From positions 7,032,501 to 7,096,500 of the forward strand of contig NC_069669.1 of NCBI RefSeq assembly GCF_027244095.1: a stretch of DNA of 64,000 nt, written 5' to 3'. Positions 10,143 to 21,200 of this stretch are shown here, piece after piece. Both the position numbers and the translations under genes were made by a program. A model generated the notes under the pieces. It was not told the DNA's origin. It did not search any database and was given only the letters and a program-made list of their open reading frames with translations. How positions within the stretch are numbered: the stretch's first letter is position 1; each line of letters begins with the position of its first letter. Source of the DNA: Hemicordylus capensis (taxonomy: Eukaryota; Chordata; Lepidosauria; Squamata; Cordylidae).

Positions 10143-10950
10143 TGTTTGTTTGATTGATTGATTGATATACCGCCCTTCCAAAAATGGCTCATGGCGGTTT
10201 ACATCAAAATAAAAACAACTGAAATCAATTAACAATTAAAATCATTTAAACATTAAAATCATTAACATTGAAATCATTTAAAACCAGTTGCAGGGGAGTA
10301 ACAGCAGGAGAGAGGGCATACTCTCAAATCCTGCCTGTGGCTTCCAGCGGTATCTGGTGGGCCACTGTGAAAAACAGGATGCTGGACTAGATGGGCCTTG
10401 GGCCTCATCCAGCAAGGCTGTTTCTATGTTCTTAACACTAAACATTTAAAGCCATCAACCTAACTAAAAGCCTGGGTGAAAGAATGTGTCTTCAGTGCCT
10501 TTTTAAAAGTTGCCAGAGATGGGAAGGCTCTTATTTCAACAGGGCACACTTTCCAAAGTCCAGGAACAGCAATGGAGAAGGCCCGTTCCCAAGTAACCGC
10601 CAAACGAGTTGGCGGCAGCCGCAGATGAACCTCTCCAGATGATCTCAACAGGTGGTGGGGCTCATGGTGAAGAAGATGTTCTCTTAAATACCCTGGGCCT
10701 AAGCTGTTTAGGGCTTTAAAGGTAATAACTTTATAGGTCATAAAGCTGCCAATAAAGAAACGTATCAGCAATCAGTGTAGTTCTTTCAACACGGGAGTAA
10801 TATGGTCTCTCTGAGATGACCCAGAGACCAACCTGGCTGCCGCATTCTGGATCAACTGCAGTTTCCAGACTATGTACATAGGCAGCCCTACATAGAGCGC
10901 ATTGCAGTAATCTCTCCTTATTTGGCTCCATAACTCCACTTCTACAAGGG
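10143..10950 (-). mobile_element. L2-type LINE 3' part, interrupted
   Basis: On the minus strand it encodes LGPGYLREHLLHHEPHHLLR, TWERAFSIAVPGLW and FKKALKTHSFTQAF. The 3' terminus with 'accgcccttccaaaaatgg' and a GATT-like microsatellite lies near 10143. A CR1-like 3' end (10284-10436) is nested inside. Confidence 0.8.
10284..10436 (+). mobile_element. CR1-like 3' end nested in L2
   Basis: From 'accagttgcaggggagtaac' to 'cagcaaggctgtttctatg', this is the sense 3' terminus of the CR1-like family, splitting the L2 copy. Confidence 0.75.
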
Positions 10951-10954
10951 CTAG

Positions 10955-12240
10955 AGCTTAATTGTTGTTGTTGTTTAATGAAAGCTGAAATCTGAGTAGG
11001 CCAAGCAATCCGAGTGACATGCTTAAAATCCGGTTACTACCCGGAAAATCAGAGTTGATGGCAACCCCAACGTCTAACTCGGTATAAAAGGTCTAACATG
11101 GGTTTGTTTGTTTTTAAAAGAAAGCTTCCTATGTTCCTATGAATCTCATTCACACCTTCTTCTCTCTGCAAGGGGAGCAGGATAATTGAAACCCGGATTG
11201 CAGCCTGAACTGAACCAGCCCCACGCCACCCACTCACACCTGCCTACGCCTATCCTCCCAGGCATTTCAGCAAAAAGGATAAGAGCTACCCCTCCAGCTT
11301 GGAGCAAGAATTCTTTTTAAATGACAGCCAGTTCTAGTCCCAGTTAGGGGTGCCCGCCTCTGTTTCCCTCCCTTCAAGAGCCGGTTTGCTTATTCTATAC
11401 AAAAGGTGAGGTGGAGGAGGGTGGAAAGGCGAGACTTGTAAACATGAAATAAGTGATTTCCCATTTCATAAAAAGGCTCTTTTCAAGTTTGAAGCATCCT
11501 GCTTGATTGAAAAGCGGAGTGAGTGTTTGGCCTGCAAAGATAACAAGAATATTCCCTGCCTGTGCTAAACTTGCCGTGCCTTTGTTATTTGCTTTCTTCT
11601 CCCCGCACAAGAAATCTGCCAGAAATAAATAATCTGCCAATTTACTGCCCAAAAAACGGGGGAAAGGAGGAGGAACACAGAGCGCAGTTTTCCCCGAGAG
11701 TACTGCCCTCGACAACAGACACTTCCTTCTCTATTCTTGAGAGAGAGAAACAATACTTCAGATTCTCTTTATTGAAATGATCGCTGCAAAGCAATCCCTT
11801 CTGAGCCGCGGTGGGGAAAAGCAATAGGTAAGAATCCTCAAACCTTGTGTTTGGTGCTCAACCTAGCAATGGATTTTATTGTTTCAGTGCAGTCTCCAAC
11901 CCCGTTAGCAGTTTCAGCACATCCTTGAAGATTTCTTTTTTGTGTGCAGTGATCAACTGAAGGGGAATGATGTTGTTTTGCAAGATACTTCCTATTTCCC
12001 TCCTCATTTTAAGAGGCTTTACAAGAACTCATTCAGCTACAGCACCATTGCAGTCCTACAAATGTCCCTATCCTATATTTGTTTCTGAAAGAGTTGGAAA
12101 TGTTATCATCTTTAAAGACACAAGCACCTGTGGGCAAGAGGGAAGTACTGGCAGACTCGGGGTAACTCTCAGATACATCAGTTTCAGAACAATTTAAGGA
12201 AAAAACCCAGTGGTACCAAAAAAAAACAAAAAACCCAACC
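10955..12240. other. No gene recognised
   Basis: Mostly unique-looking intergenic DNA. Short frames lack homology I can recognise. Region 11.4-11.8 kb has no splice-bounded exon. Confidence 0.5.
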
Positions 12241-12253
12241 CTCCAGAATTTAA

Positions 12254-12940
12254 TGGAGTGGAATGTTTGTGGACTAGCAGTTAACAGGCAACCAGGTGGG
12301 CGGAGCAAATGGAACTTTGAGCAAAAAGAGCGAGAAATGTCTCCACTTTGAAAATATTTCCTCAAGACAGGCACAATCCCTTCTCTTGAGGCAAAAAGTT
12401 GTCATATCTATTTCCAAAAAACCTGGAAATTGATCCCTTGTCATAGCGATCATGTTATAATCCAATGGAGTCAAATGTTTGTGGACTCAGAGGGCACTTA
12501 ACAGGCAACCAGGTAGGCGGAGCGAATGGAACTCAGTACCGAAAGTGAGGGGGGAGGCGAGAACCAGGCACAGAGAGGGACCACCGGTGGCCTGTGTGCA
12601 GCCGCGGCTGCAGCCCCAGCCCGCTGACCCCGCTCCCCGCGTCTGACATCAGACACGGGGCTAGCCTTAGTTTAGTTCCCAAGGGGCCATGTGGCCCCCG
12701 CTCAGGCGGTAAACTAGCACTCCCGCGTCTGACGTCAGATGCGGTGGGTGTGTCGGGACAGCAAGATGCGGCCCCTGATTGGGCGTGGCCCAGGTTCTTT
12801 GAACCTGTTGGCCCAATGGTGGCTCCGCCCCTAGCGAGAAGGGCTTGAATAAGAAGCGTGGGGAATTTCTCAGCCTGAAGAATACTCCCTCAAGACTGTC
12901 ACAACCCCTTCTGCTTCTGAAGTGGAAAGACATCTAAGAC
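12254..12940. repeat. Direct duplication with GC-rich insertion
   Basis: A block with 'atgtttgtggact', 'aacaggcaaccaggt' and 'ggcggagc' occurs at 12254-12316 and again at 12465-12535. A second block ('ctcaagac...cacaaccccttct'-like) occurs at about 12333-12400 and 12880-12935. Between them, 12541-12845 is GC-rich and holds two copies of 'cgcgtctgac' (12639, 12723) and the inverted pair 'gggcgtggccc'/'ccaatggtggctccgccc'. Confidence 0.65.
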
Positions 12941-12944
12941 ACTT

Positions 12945-13765
12945 TCGTTTTCTCACCAGCTTTGAGTTTCTGAGGGGGAAAGGGTTGAACATATGGAAGC
13001 TCTTCCTGTATGGAGGGGTTAACCCTCCCATCAAAGTAACATTTTTAAAAGGAATGTGTAGGTACTCTTTCCTGAGGAATGGAGTGCTGATCATTGTACA
13101 CACACTCACAACATTCACTTTGGGATGTTTTCATACCAGGGATATACTGCAATATTCTGCTGCAGGTCCATACTAGTTACTATTGTAAAAGCACCACATC
13201 CTATCGAACAAAAGGAAAGTTTTGGGGCTGGAAAATGAATTATCTCTGTCCATCAAGAACTCTTGTGGTTGCCTAAAGAGAATTCAGCAAGATGTATCAT
13301 CACTGATGAAATCCGAGTCTTTCCTTCTCCAGAGATTAAAAAAAAAGAAGACCGGGGTTGGGCGGGGGGCCCTATTACCAGACTGACTGTTTTGCAAGTG
13401 TGTTCTCTGTACACAAGAATAATTTAAAGAGAAAGAACATTTCAAAGACTTTGGGTCAAAAGCAGACATAATCCATGCATATTCATTGCAACACTTAGCT
13501 GCTCTGTAATTGTAATTGCACTTGTAAGTTCCAAAGCACTTGACAAACATTAATTTATTAACCCTCCAGACAAGCTTTATGAAGTCACGCAAGTGTTTCG
13601 CTCTCATCTTCCACAGGGAGAGCTGACAGAGAGACGTTAAGTATCCTGCCAGAAGCTAGAGAAGGGTCAACACCACCAATGACGACAAGTTCAAGGGTTT
13701 TCCTGCATTCTGTTCATGGAATGTTGCTTCCATTCTGGATTCACTTGAAGGAATTAAGAAAAGCC
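12945..13765. other. No gene recognised
   Basis: Intergenic DNA without an exon or repeat that I can name. A weak 'ctcaaacatgggtgcccagatg' MITE remnant begins just after it. Confidence 0.45.
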
Positions 13766-13894
13766 AGGGTTCTCAAACATGGGTGCCCAGATGTTGCAGG
13801 ACTACAATGCCCATCATCCTTCAGCTCTTCTATGACTTCTGCCCTGTATGCCTTCTGTTCACTTGTTGTGCACTTTAAACCAGGGGCTCCCAAC

Positions 13895-14078
13895 AGGGGG
13901 TATGAGCACTCTTGAATTGTCCCCTTTGCTAAGCAGGGTCTGCCCTTGTTTTCATTTGAATGGGAGACTAACTCTGTGAGGACTGTAAGAGAGGGAGTTT
14001 CTCTCCCTGGCAGCATCTCCAAGACTGGACTGAGAGAGACTCCTGCCTGCAACCTTGGAGAAGCTGCTGCCAGCCTGT
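13895..14078 (+). mobile_element. 5S-type Sauria SINE, 3'-truncated
   Basis: The block 'gctaagcagggtctgccc...gaatgggagac' resembles the 5S rRNA internal promoter region. It is followed by the Sauria body 'actcctgcctgcaacctt'. The tail is missing. Confidence 0.8.
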
Positions 14079-14107
14079 GTATTATTATCTTCTTTATATA
14101 GATTTCT

Positions 14108-14492
14108 CTAAGGCGTACCCGTCGCTAATCCCATGCGTGGCAGCTCTTGTGAGAGTTTATGAGCAGCTGCCGGATAGCCACAGGGATGGGTGGCGAGGAG
14201 AAAATGGCGGTAGTGGCATCCAGCCGGCTGGTGGGCAGGGCAGGCAAGGAAAAAATGGTGGCAAATGCCGGCGGCAATGGGCAAGGGAAGAAGGCAGCAG
14301 CGACGGGCGGGAGGGTGGGGGGAGAAGGCGGTGAGAAGAAGGAAGACGACAGGCGGGCAGATAGGAGGAAGAAGGTGGAGGCGACGGGCAGGCAGGAGGA
14401 AAACAATAGCAGCAGCGGACAAGCGGGTCGAGCGGGGGGGGGTACGGAAGTGGTGAACTAAAGGCACAGATGCTCTGTGCCCTGCCCAGCTA
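14108..14492 (+). mobile_element. Helitron-like non-autonomous element, clearest copy
   Basis: It probably starts near 'tctctaaggcg'. It ends with a perfect 8-bp-stem hairpin ggcacaga-tgc-tctgtgcc (14462-14480), an 8-nt spacer, CTAG (14489-14492), then T. The purine-rich GC body is repetitive. Open frames in it are low complexity. Confidence 0.6.
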
Positions 14493-14504
14493 GTAGTAGT
14501 TGTT

Positions 14505-14760
14505 ATTACTGATGATGATGATGATGATATTTATATCTCACCTTTCAACAAAAATTTCCAAAAATGTTTACACAGAAAAATCAATCAATCATAAATGATT
14601 CCCTGTCCCAAAATTCTCACAGTGTAAAAAGAAACTTAAGGTAGACACCAACAACAGCCACTGGAGGGATGCTGTGCTGGGGTTGGAGAGGGCCAGTTGC
14701 TCTCCCCCTGCTAAATATAAGAAAACCCAACCTTTGCCTCTTTGCTTAGTGAGCAAGGTG
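14505..14760 (-). mobile_element. LINE 3'-end repeat with (TGA)n tail
   Basis: Antisense copy: a TGATGA microsatellite, then 'atatttatatctcaccttt', 'agtagac'-type core and 'ccagttgctctccccctgc'. A microsatellite tail is typical of L2-type 3' ends. Confidence 0.7.
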
Positions 14761-14842
14761 TAGACAATACTGAGCTAGACTGGAAGCTCAATACTTCCAA
14801 TACTCAATATTGGAAGCTCAATAGCTCGATACTGAGCTAGAT

Positions 14843-15010
14843 GGGAAGAGAGCTGGTCTTGTGGTAGCAAGCATGACTTGTCCCCTTGAGCTAAGCAGGA
14901 TCTGCCCTGGTTGCCTATGAATGGGAGACTTGATGTGTGAGCACTGGAAGATATTCCCCTCAGGGGATGGAGGAAGAGCATTGGGGTTCCAAGTTCCTTT
15001 CCTGGGATTT
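14843..15010 (+). mobile_element. 5S-type Sauria SINE, truncated
   Basis: Sense 'gagctggtcttgtggtagca' then 'gagctaagcaggatctgccc' and 'gaatgggagact'. It ends within the central region. Confidence 0.85.
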
Positions 15011-15439
15011 GGATATGGACAGCTGTCCTCAGCCATTGTGTGATTTGGTTTAGGGGTTCCCTCTCCAAAATGTTTGGGAATCACTGGAGATGCAGCATTG
15101 CTGCAGAAAAACATTAATGAGAAGATGTATACTGGAATCCCTGCAGCATGTTGAGGACCACAGGCAAGAGCACCCTCTGCAGGATTTAGCTGTTGGTTGT
15201 GCTCAAAAAGAAATACAGGAAGCAAATGCTGAAGATTGGTTGAAATTGGTGAGGAAGCAAGAAACTGGACAGAGGGAAGCTAAAGGGACAATTTAGTTGT
15301 CTAAGAACCTCAAGGAAAAAACAGAAGTGACTGAGAAATGACATGAATTGCAGAAACGCATGGTCCAAAAGCCAAGGGGGCTGTAACATATTTAGAGATT
15401 AAAGCTGATGAACAAGGAAGGAAGCAACAGTTCAGCCTA

Positions 15440-15655
15440 ACAGAACTAACTGTGCAGCTGCAGTGTGGAAGTGGTAATTTTTGACACACCGCTGCTTCCC
15501 CAGGAAGGGTGCCACCTGAAAATATGTCCCCAAGGGTTGCAGAGCCCTCTGGGACATGCTTTTGGGTGGCCCAGAGGGCTTTCTGGGGATGGGGAGGCCG
15601 TCAGAAACTGTTGGTGTTTGTAGCTGGAGTGGGTAGCTTCCTTTGTTGGCACTCT
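15440..15655. mobile_element. Foldback MITE, degraded relative of 4418-4671
   Basis: It shares 'gcagtgtggaagtgg', 'atttttgacac' and 'atgtccccaagggttg' with 4418-4671, again as imperfect inverted arms. Confidence 0.5.
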
Positions 15656-15935
15656 GAAAAATAATTACAGAGTAGAGTGCAGAGTTTTGTTGCTGCAGTT
15701 ATCTAAAGAACATGCATGGAGATTGTTGTACAATCTAAACTAAGTAAGTTTATTGGTGAAGTACATTCTGGATAGGAAGGACCTAGCCCTGTCTAAAGGC
15801 TACATAATGGATAGGTGGAGGGAGAGATGTTTCCATCTGCTCTCTAAGAGGAAAGGAAGAAGACTGACTCCCCACAGGAAATACCTGAAGAGTCAAGGCA
15901 GGGGTCATAGAGTAGAGGCAAGCAAATCTATGAAA

Positions 15936-16240
15936 GAGAAGATCTGGTCTTGTGGTAGGAAGCATGACTTGCCCCCTTAGCTAAGTAGGGTCAGCCCTGG
16001 TTGCATATGAAAGGGAGACTAGAAGTGTGAGCACTGTAAGATATTCCCCTCCGGGGATGGAGCTGCCACTCTGGGAAGAGCAGAAGCTTCCAAGTTTCCT
16101 CCCTAGCATCTCCAAGAGAGGGCTGAGAGAAATTCCTGCCTGCAACCTCGACGAAGCCACTGCGGGTCTGTGAAGACAATACTGAGCTAGATAGACTCAA
16201 TGGTCTGACTCAGTCTATAGCAACTTCCTATGTTCCTAAG
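15936..16240 (+). mobile_element. 5S-type Sauria SINE, near full length
   Basis: It runs from 'gatctggtcttgtggtagga' through the 5S-like block and body to the tail 'ggtctgactcagtcta...cttcctatgttccta'. Among the most complete copies here. Confidence 0.9.
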
Positions 16241-16244
16241 CAGG

Positions 16245-17030
16245 GAAAGGTAAGGAGACCCTCACTCACTATCTCTACTCCCAATGCCCCTAGTGGTCAT
16301 TAGGATAGTCAGTGCAAAAGGTCAATGCACTGGAACGCCAACTCCAACAGAAACTGCCCCTTCCCTGCTCCACTGCTGCAGTCAGTTGGGAAGTTCAGTT
16401 AGGGTGCCGTCTTGCTGCATCCTTGCCCTGTATGTCAGCCTGTTTATTTACTTACTTACTTATTTTGTCTAGCAGATCTTTATACCAGAGAGTTATTTTC
16501 ATAACAAACAGCCACTTCTTTTCCTCCCCACTTGTTCTAGGACTTTAAAGGAAAGTTTGTTGCTAGCTCCCTCATCTTTCTCTTACTCTCATCCCACTCT
16601 GGAGGGTTTTTTAGCTTCCAATAAAATGTGATATTTTAACTAAAATTACTAATTGTACAATTTCAAACTTATCCTTTACTACAGAAACACCCATTTTTAG
16701 TTTTTAAGAACTGAGAGATTATTGCCTTCTAGCTACGAGCAACCTGACAGGCACAGCTTGAAAACGAGGGAAGTCCAGAATAGACAACCAGCTGCACCTC
16801 TCTTGCTCTCCCTCCCTCTAGTCCTTATACCAGTTTTTGTTTGCTGCTGGTTGCTTATTTTGTGTTTTTAACTTTTTTTGGTGAGTGATAATAGTATTGA
16901 AACATGAGATCTTCAGCATAAATTCTTTGGTCAGGTCTATAAACTATATGGCTTAATTTTCAAATCTGATAAAGCAAACGCTGCATAGAACTGCAACCAA
17001 TTCTATACTGTTTCTAAAAACACCTGAAGC
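16245..17030. other. No gene recognised
   Basis: AT-rich intergenic DNA containing a remnant (16375-16440) of the 4418-type foldback. No exon seen. Confidence 0.5.
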
Positions 17031-17034
17031 CATG

Positions 17035-17250
17035 TTGCTGCGATATGGTCTTCCAAGGGTTATAAAGTGTTGTTTGTTTTTTTAAAGTATCTTAATTGGT
17101 TTTAAATGGATTTGTTTTTGAATTGTTTTTATATTGTTTTTAGCACTGTGTTTTGAATTGTGTGTTTTTATGTCTTTTTAAAAGTTGTTGTACATCACTC
17201 AGAGCCTTTGGGGTGGTTCATTCATTCATTCATAAATAAATAAATGGGAC
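17035..17250 (+). mobile_element. LINE 3' UTR (L2/CR1 type)
   Basis: A T-rich sequence leads to 'catcactcagagcctttggg' and ends in an ATTC/AAAT microsatellite, the usual form of an L2-type 3' end. It sits just downstream of the SPSB3 poly(A) site. Confidence 0.6.
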
Positions 17251-17348
17251 CTCCTGATTCTGCCGGAAACCACTATTTTGACAGATCGTAATGAGACACA
17301 TTTATCTACCCTATTTTAATCAATGCTGTTTGTATTTTAATTGGGTTT

Positions 17349-17354
17349 TTTATT
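17349..17354 (-). terminator. SPSB3: Probable SPSB3 poly(A) signal (AATAAA)
   Basis: The minus strand reads AATAAA about 595 nt past the SPSB3 stop. It is the first canonical hexamer downstream, giving a 3' UTR of roughly 0.6 kb. Confidence 0.6.
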
Positions 17355-17949
17355 CATACAGTTCAATACAGGAGAGACAGCCGTTAGACATGCAAAGCAA
17401 ATAAGGAAGTTGCAGGGCTTGGTGAGATCATTTACAGTTCCAATCCAGCAAGTAATGCTCTTTCCCAAAGCTGTCAAATGTCAAAGCAGCCGGGGGTGGG
17501 GGGGAGACCTACAGATATAACAGCCCTTCTCTCTCTCCAATTGCCGGACCTGTGTCCCAAATATGAGAAGCATCCATCGCAAGTGCCAAACCCACACAGC
17601 ACGTGGGGCAATCTTTCCATTTCCTTGTATAATATGGAGTCATGCGTTTGAAGGAAACGCTCCTTTATCCAGTCTGGCTGCTTCAAGTCCAAATTTTCAA
17701 CAGCCTTGTTCAGAAAACCTGTCCAACCTGGATGATAAGCAGGAAACAAACTAAGATGGTGGGTGGCAGGAGTAACTTGTGCCCTGAAAGCAGATCTCTC
17801 TCAAAAGCAGAAGCTTGCAGTCCGGAGATATCAATCAGGACAACAGAGTTCTGAGTTCACAAGGAGGATGCCGGCTCAAATCACCCACCTAAAGGGACGC
17901 CAAGGGAAATCCTCAGCCCACGAGATGTCCTGTCTTTTTAAAAAGAGAT

Positions 17950-18296
17950 CTATGTCCTCCTGCACCGCTTCCGTTGGCAGGCCTCAGCGTCTGAGCTACA
18001 AGAGCTATCCGAGTCGCTTCCCGAGGAAGGGGAGGACGACAGCGGGAGCGAGCCGCAGTTCATGCTCAGCACCCAGCCGAGTTTGTTGTGCAGAACTTGC
18101 TTGAGTCCTGGAGGAATGGGCAGCACCTTGAGCGTGTCCACGTAGTCAGGAAGCAGCTGGCGGAGGCGGTAGCAGCAGAGGTACTGCAAGGACGTGTGGC
18201 TGGCGCAGGAGCGGATCACCTTCATGCTGCTCTTGGCTGCTGTCGAACACACCATGGGGTAGACCTTCTTGTTCTGCAGTTTGGTGGCGGCAACCC
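17950..18296 (-). CDS. SPSB3: SPSB3 exon 7, SOCS box and stop
   Basis: It encodes [16 protein letters not shown], the end of the SPRY domain, then the SOCS box and a variable tail ending CQRKRCRRT before TAG. The tail differs from human in the stretch before CQRKRCRRT, where it has a Ser/Asp run. The acceptor is cacccag. Confidence 0.96.
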
Positions 18297-21200
18297 CTGG
18301 GTGCAAATGTTAACAAGGAGGCCCAAGGTTAATTAGTGTATAGACTGAGGGTAAAAGGTAAAGTGTGCCGTCAAGTCGATTTTGACTCCTGGCGCCCACA
18401 GAGCCCTGTGGTTGTCTTGGGTAGAATACAGGAGGGGTTGACCATGGCCATCTCCCGTGCAGTGTGAGATGATGCCTTTATGCACATGCACAGAGCCTAA
18501 GCTTCACGTATGTGGTAAGCTACTTTATAGCAACTCAGACCATTGGTCCTTTGAGTCTGTGAGCCAGGCCCACAAATACTGGCCATCAGTACCAACAACA
18601 ACAAATATTTATGTACTCCTTTTCAATAAAAGTTTCCAAAGTGGTTTACACAGAGAAATAAATACATAAGATAGTCCCTTGTCCCCAAAGATCTCACAAC
18701 CTAAGAAGAAACATAAGATACCAGCAACTGTCACTGGAGGTACTGTGCTGGGGGTGGATAGGGCCAGTTGCTCTCCTCCTGCTAAATAAAGGAGAATCAC
18801 CACTGAAGAGGTGCTGTTAATGGAACCCAGTTAGCAGGGGTGAGTGCCCATTCATCCCTGGTTAATTGCATCAAATGAGATGAATGCCCATAGTGTTTTT
18901 TGGCAATGTCTACTTCCCTAGAGATGAAAAATAGGCAATAACACACGGAAAGCTGTAAGTGCAGCAGTGCTATCTATTCCCTCCACCCCCATATGATTAG
19001 GGTAAAGCTGCCATCGCTTCTGCAGAGAGAAGGTAAAAATGAACCAACTGTATTCTCTCCATGGAGCAATCCTGGGAGGACATTCCTGCCAATTTTTATC
19101 TCCATTCCTCCAACAACATCGATTCAAATTTTGTAGCCGTTTGTGTGTTTCTAGAACACCATTGCACTGTTGGAAAAAGGATGCCTTGGACCTGATCCAG
19201 CAGGGCTCTTATGTTCTTAAGAGGAGTTATTGTTGGTCTCTTGAGTCTTTTGTTTGAGTCACTCTCACTCCCTCTAGAGTGCCTTTTCTCAATGATCGCA
19301 TTCTTATAGGAAGACAGAAGGAGGGGAAACCATTTACACAAGTGGTGGAGTATGCCCTTTTCTACCATTAATCTCCTCCCATCCCACAAAGCTGTGAACT
19401 AGACCCGTCGCTGGTGCCAAGTTCAGCTAATCCAAGGCCACCCCCTTCCTCTTACCTATGCACTTCCTGTTCTTGAAGAAGGTCAGCGTTCCATGCCACG
19501 TGTCCAGGTGTACCCCAATAATGGAGCCTTGACCAAACCTAGTCGAGAAGTTGACCCTGTCTCCCTTGTGATGGAGAAGCCCTAAACGAGAATTGGCAGC
19601 CACAGTTACAACACGGTAGCAGTCATCCCATCTTCCTGCATGTTCCTACTTTTAAACAGGTTGCAAAATACAAGCTGCAGAGAAAATATCCTCCCAATTC
19701 TTCTTGGATACAAGGTACACTACCTACTAGGCCTGTACTATTTCAGCTCCGAGTGATCGAAGCCAAATAAACTGCACTGAGTAGTAAACCTTCACATTCC
19801 TCCTTTATTCCATGAATTCTTTGGTGCCATTACCTGTATAGGAGAGTCCCCAACTGTCTTCATCTTTGCCCAGCAGGCTGCAGAATGTGTGGCGGTACTT
19901 GTCCAGATTCACATCCGATGTCCCAATTCCCACCATCTTGGTTGACAGCAGATGGTGAGTGGACATTAAAAAAAAAAAAAAAAAGGACCACATTCAGTCA
20001 GAGCAGCAACTACACAATCACCCAAACCTCTGCTATTGTAAACCGTTTCCATATCCCAAGCACCTAAACATTCTGTTCCTTGGCTACAACATATTGTCTT
20101 GTACTGCCGGAAGGAAGACTCCTGCTCATTACACTGTTGCTTAGTAATTAATTGGGCCTGGTACAGGTATGTGTCTTGTGTTGAACAGAGATGGAAAGGT
20201 GGAGGATTATGCTGGGGCAGCTATTCCAATGGTGGTGGGGAGACTGACAAAGATATGGCATTGGTAGGCCAAAGGGCTATTACAGCGAAAGGAAAATCAG
20301 AAATTTCATTGCTGTTTCACTTTCGAGCAGGCCTACCACCTCTTTGACCTTGGAGCGCAGTGCCAACAGCCCACAGAACATCACCTTATTACTCTGTGAT
20401 GCCAGTTCGGCTAAATCTGAGGTCATCCATGACATGATTATGAATGAAGGAGCTGACCTGGTAAGTATCATAGAGAGCTGGTCGGGAGAGACTAGTGGTC
20501 CAGTTTGGTCCCAGCTTCTCCCAGAGGGTTACTCCATGGTGGAGCAGGTGAAAAGATGTGGGCAGGGAGGTGGGATGGCTGTGGTCTATAAGAACACCAT
20601 CTCCCTTACTAGGATCCCTGTCAGGGATTTGGCCTATACTGAATGTGTGTCTAAGTCTAGGGACCAAGAATAGACTGGGACTTCTGCTGGTGTACCAAGC
20701 ACCCCGCTGCCCAGCGAAGTCCCTAATTGAGCTGATGGGCCTAGTTGTTGAGTTAGCATTGGAGTGGCTCAGGCTGTTGGTGGTGGGGGACTTCAATATT
20801 CATTTCAGGATAGGGTTGTCAGGAGCGACTCAAGAGTTCATAGCAGCCATGACGACTATGGGCCTATCCCAACTGGTCTCTGGACTGACACATGATGCTG
20901 GTCACACGCTCAATTTGGTCTTTTGTTCTGATGAGGGTGGTGTCCCGTGGGTGGGGACTCCTGTTCTTTTCCCCTTGTTGTGAATGGACCACCATCTGGT
21001 TAATGTAAAACTTACAGCCACAACCCACCTCTGCAGGGGTGAAGGACCTATTAGATTGGTCCGCCCAAAGAGGTTACTAGATCCAATAGGATTCCAAGAA
21101 GCCTTGGAAGGCTTTAGGGTTGGTTCTGTTAGTGATTCTGTTGATGCTCTGGTGCAAACATGGAATAATGAACTCACTAGAGCAGTAGAGACCATTGCTA

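Noticed and set aside
14108-14467. Overlapping 100-120-codon frames on both strands
   Set aside because: Same low-complexity GC-rich body as the 6.3-kb element; no family resemblance.
13895-16240. Possible 5S rRNA genes
   Set aside because: The 5S-like blocks are short and always continue into the Sauria SINE body; they are SINE promoters, not rRNA genes.
1-17300. EME2, expected beside SPSB3 by human synteny
   Set aside because: No splice-bounded frame resembling an ERCC4-type nuclease subunit was found.
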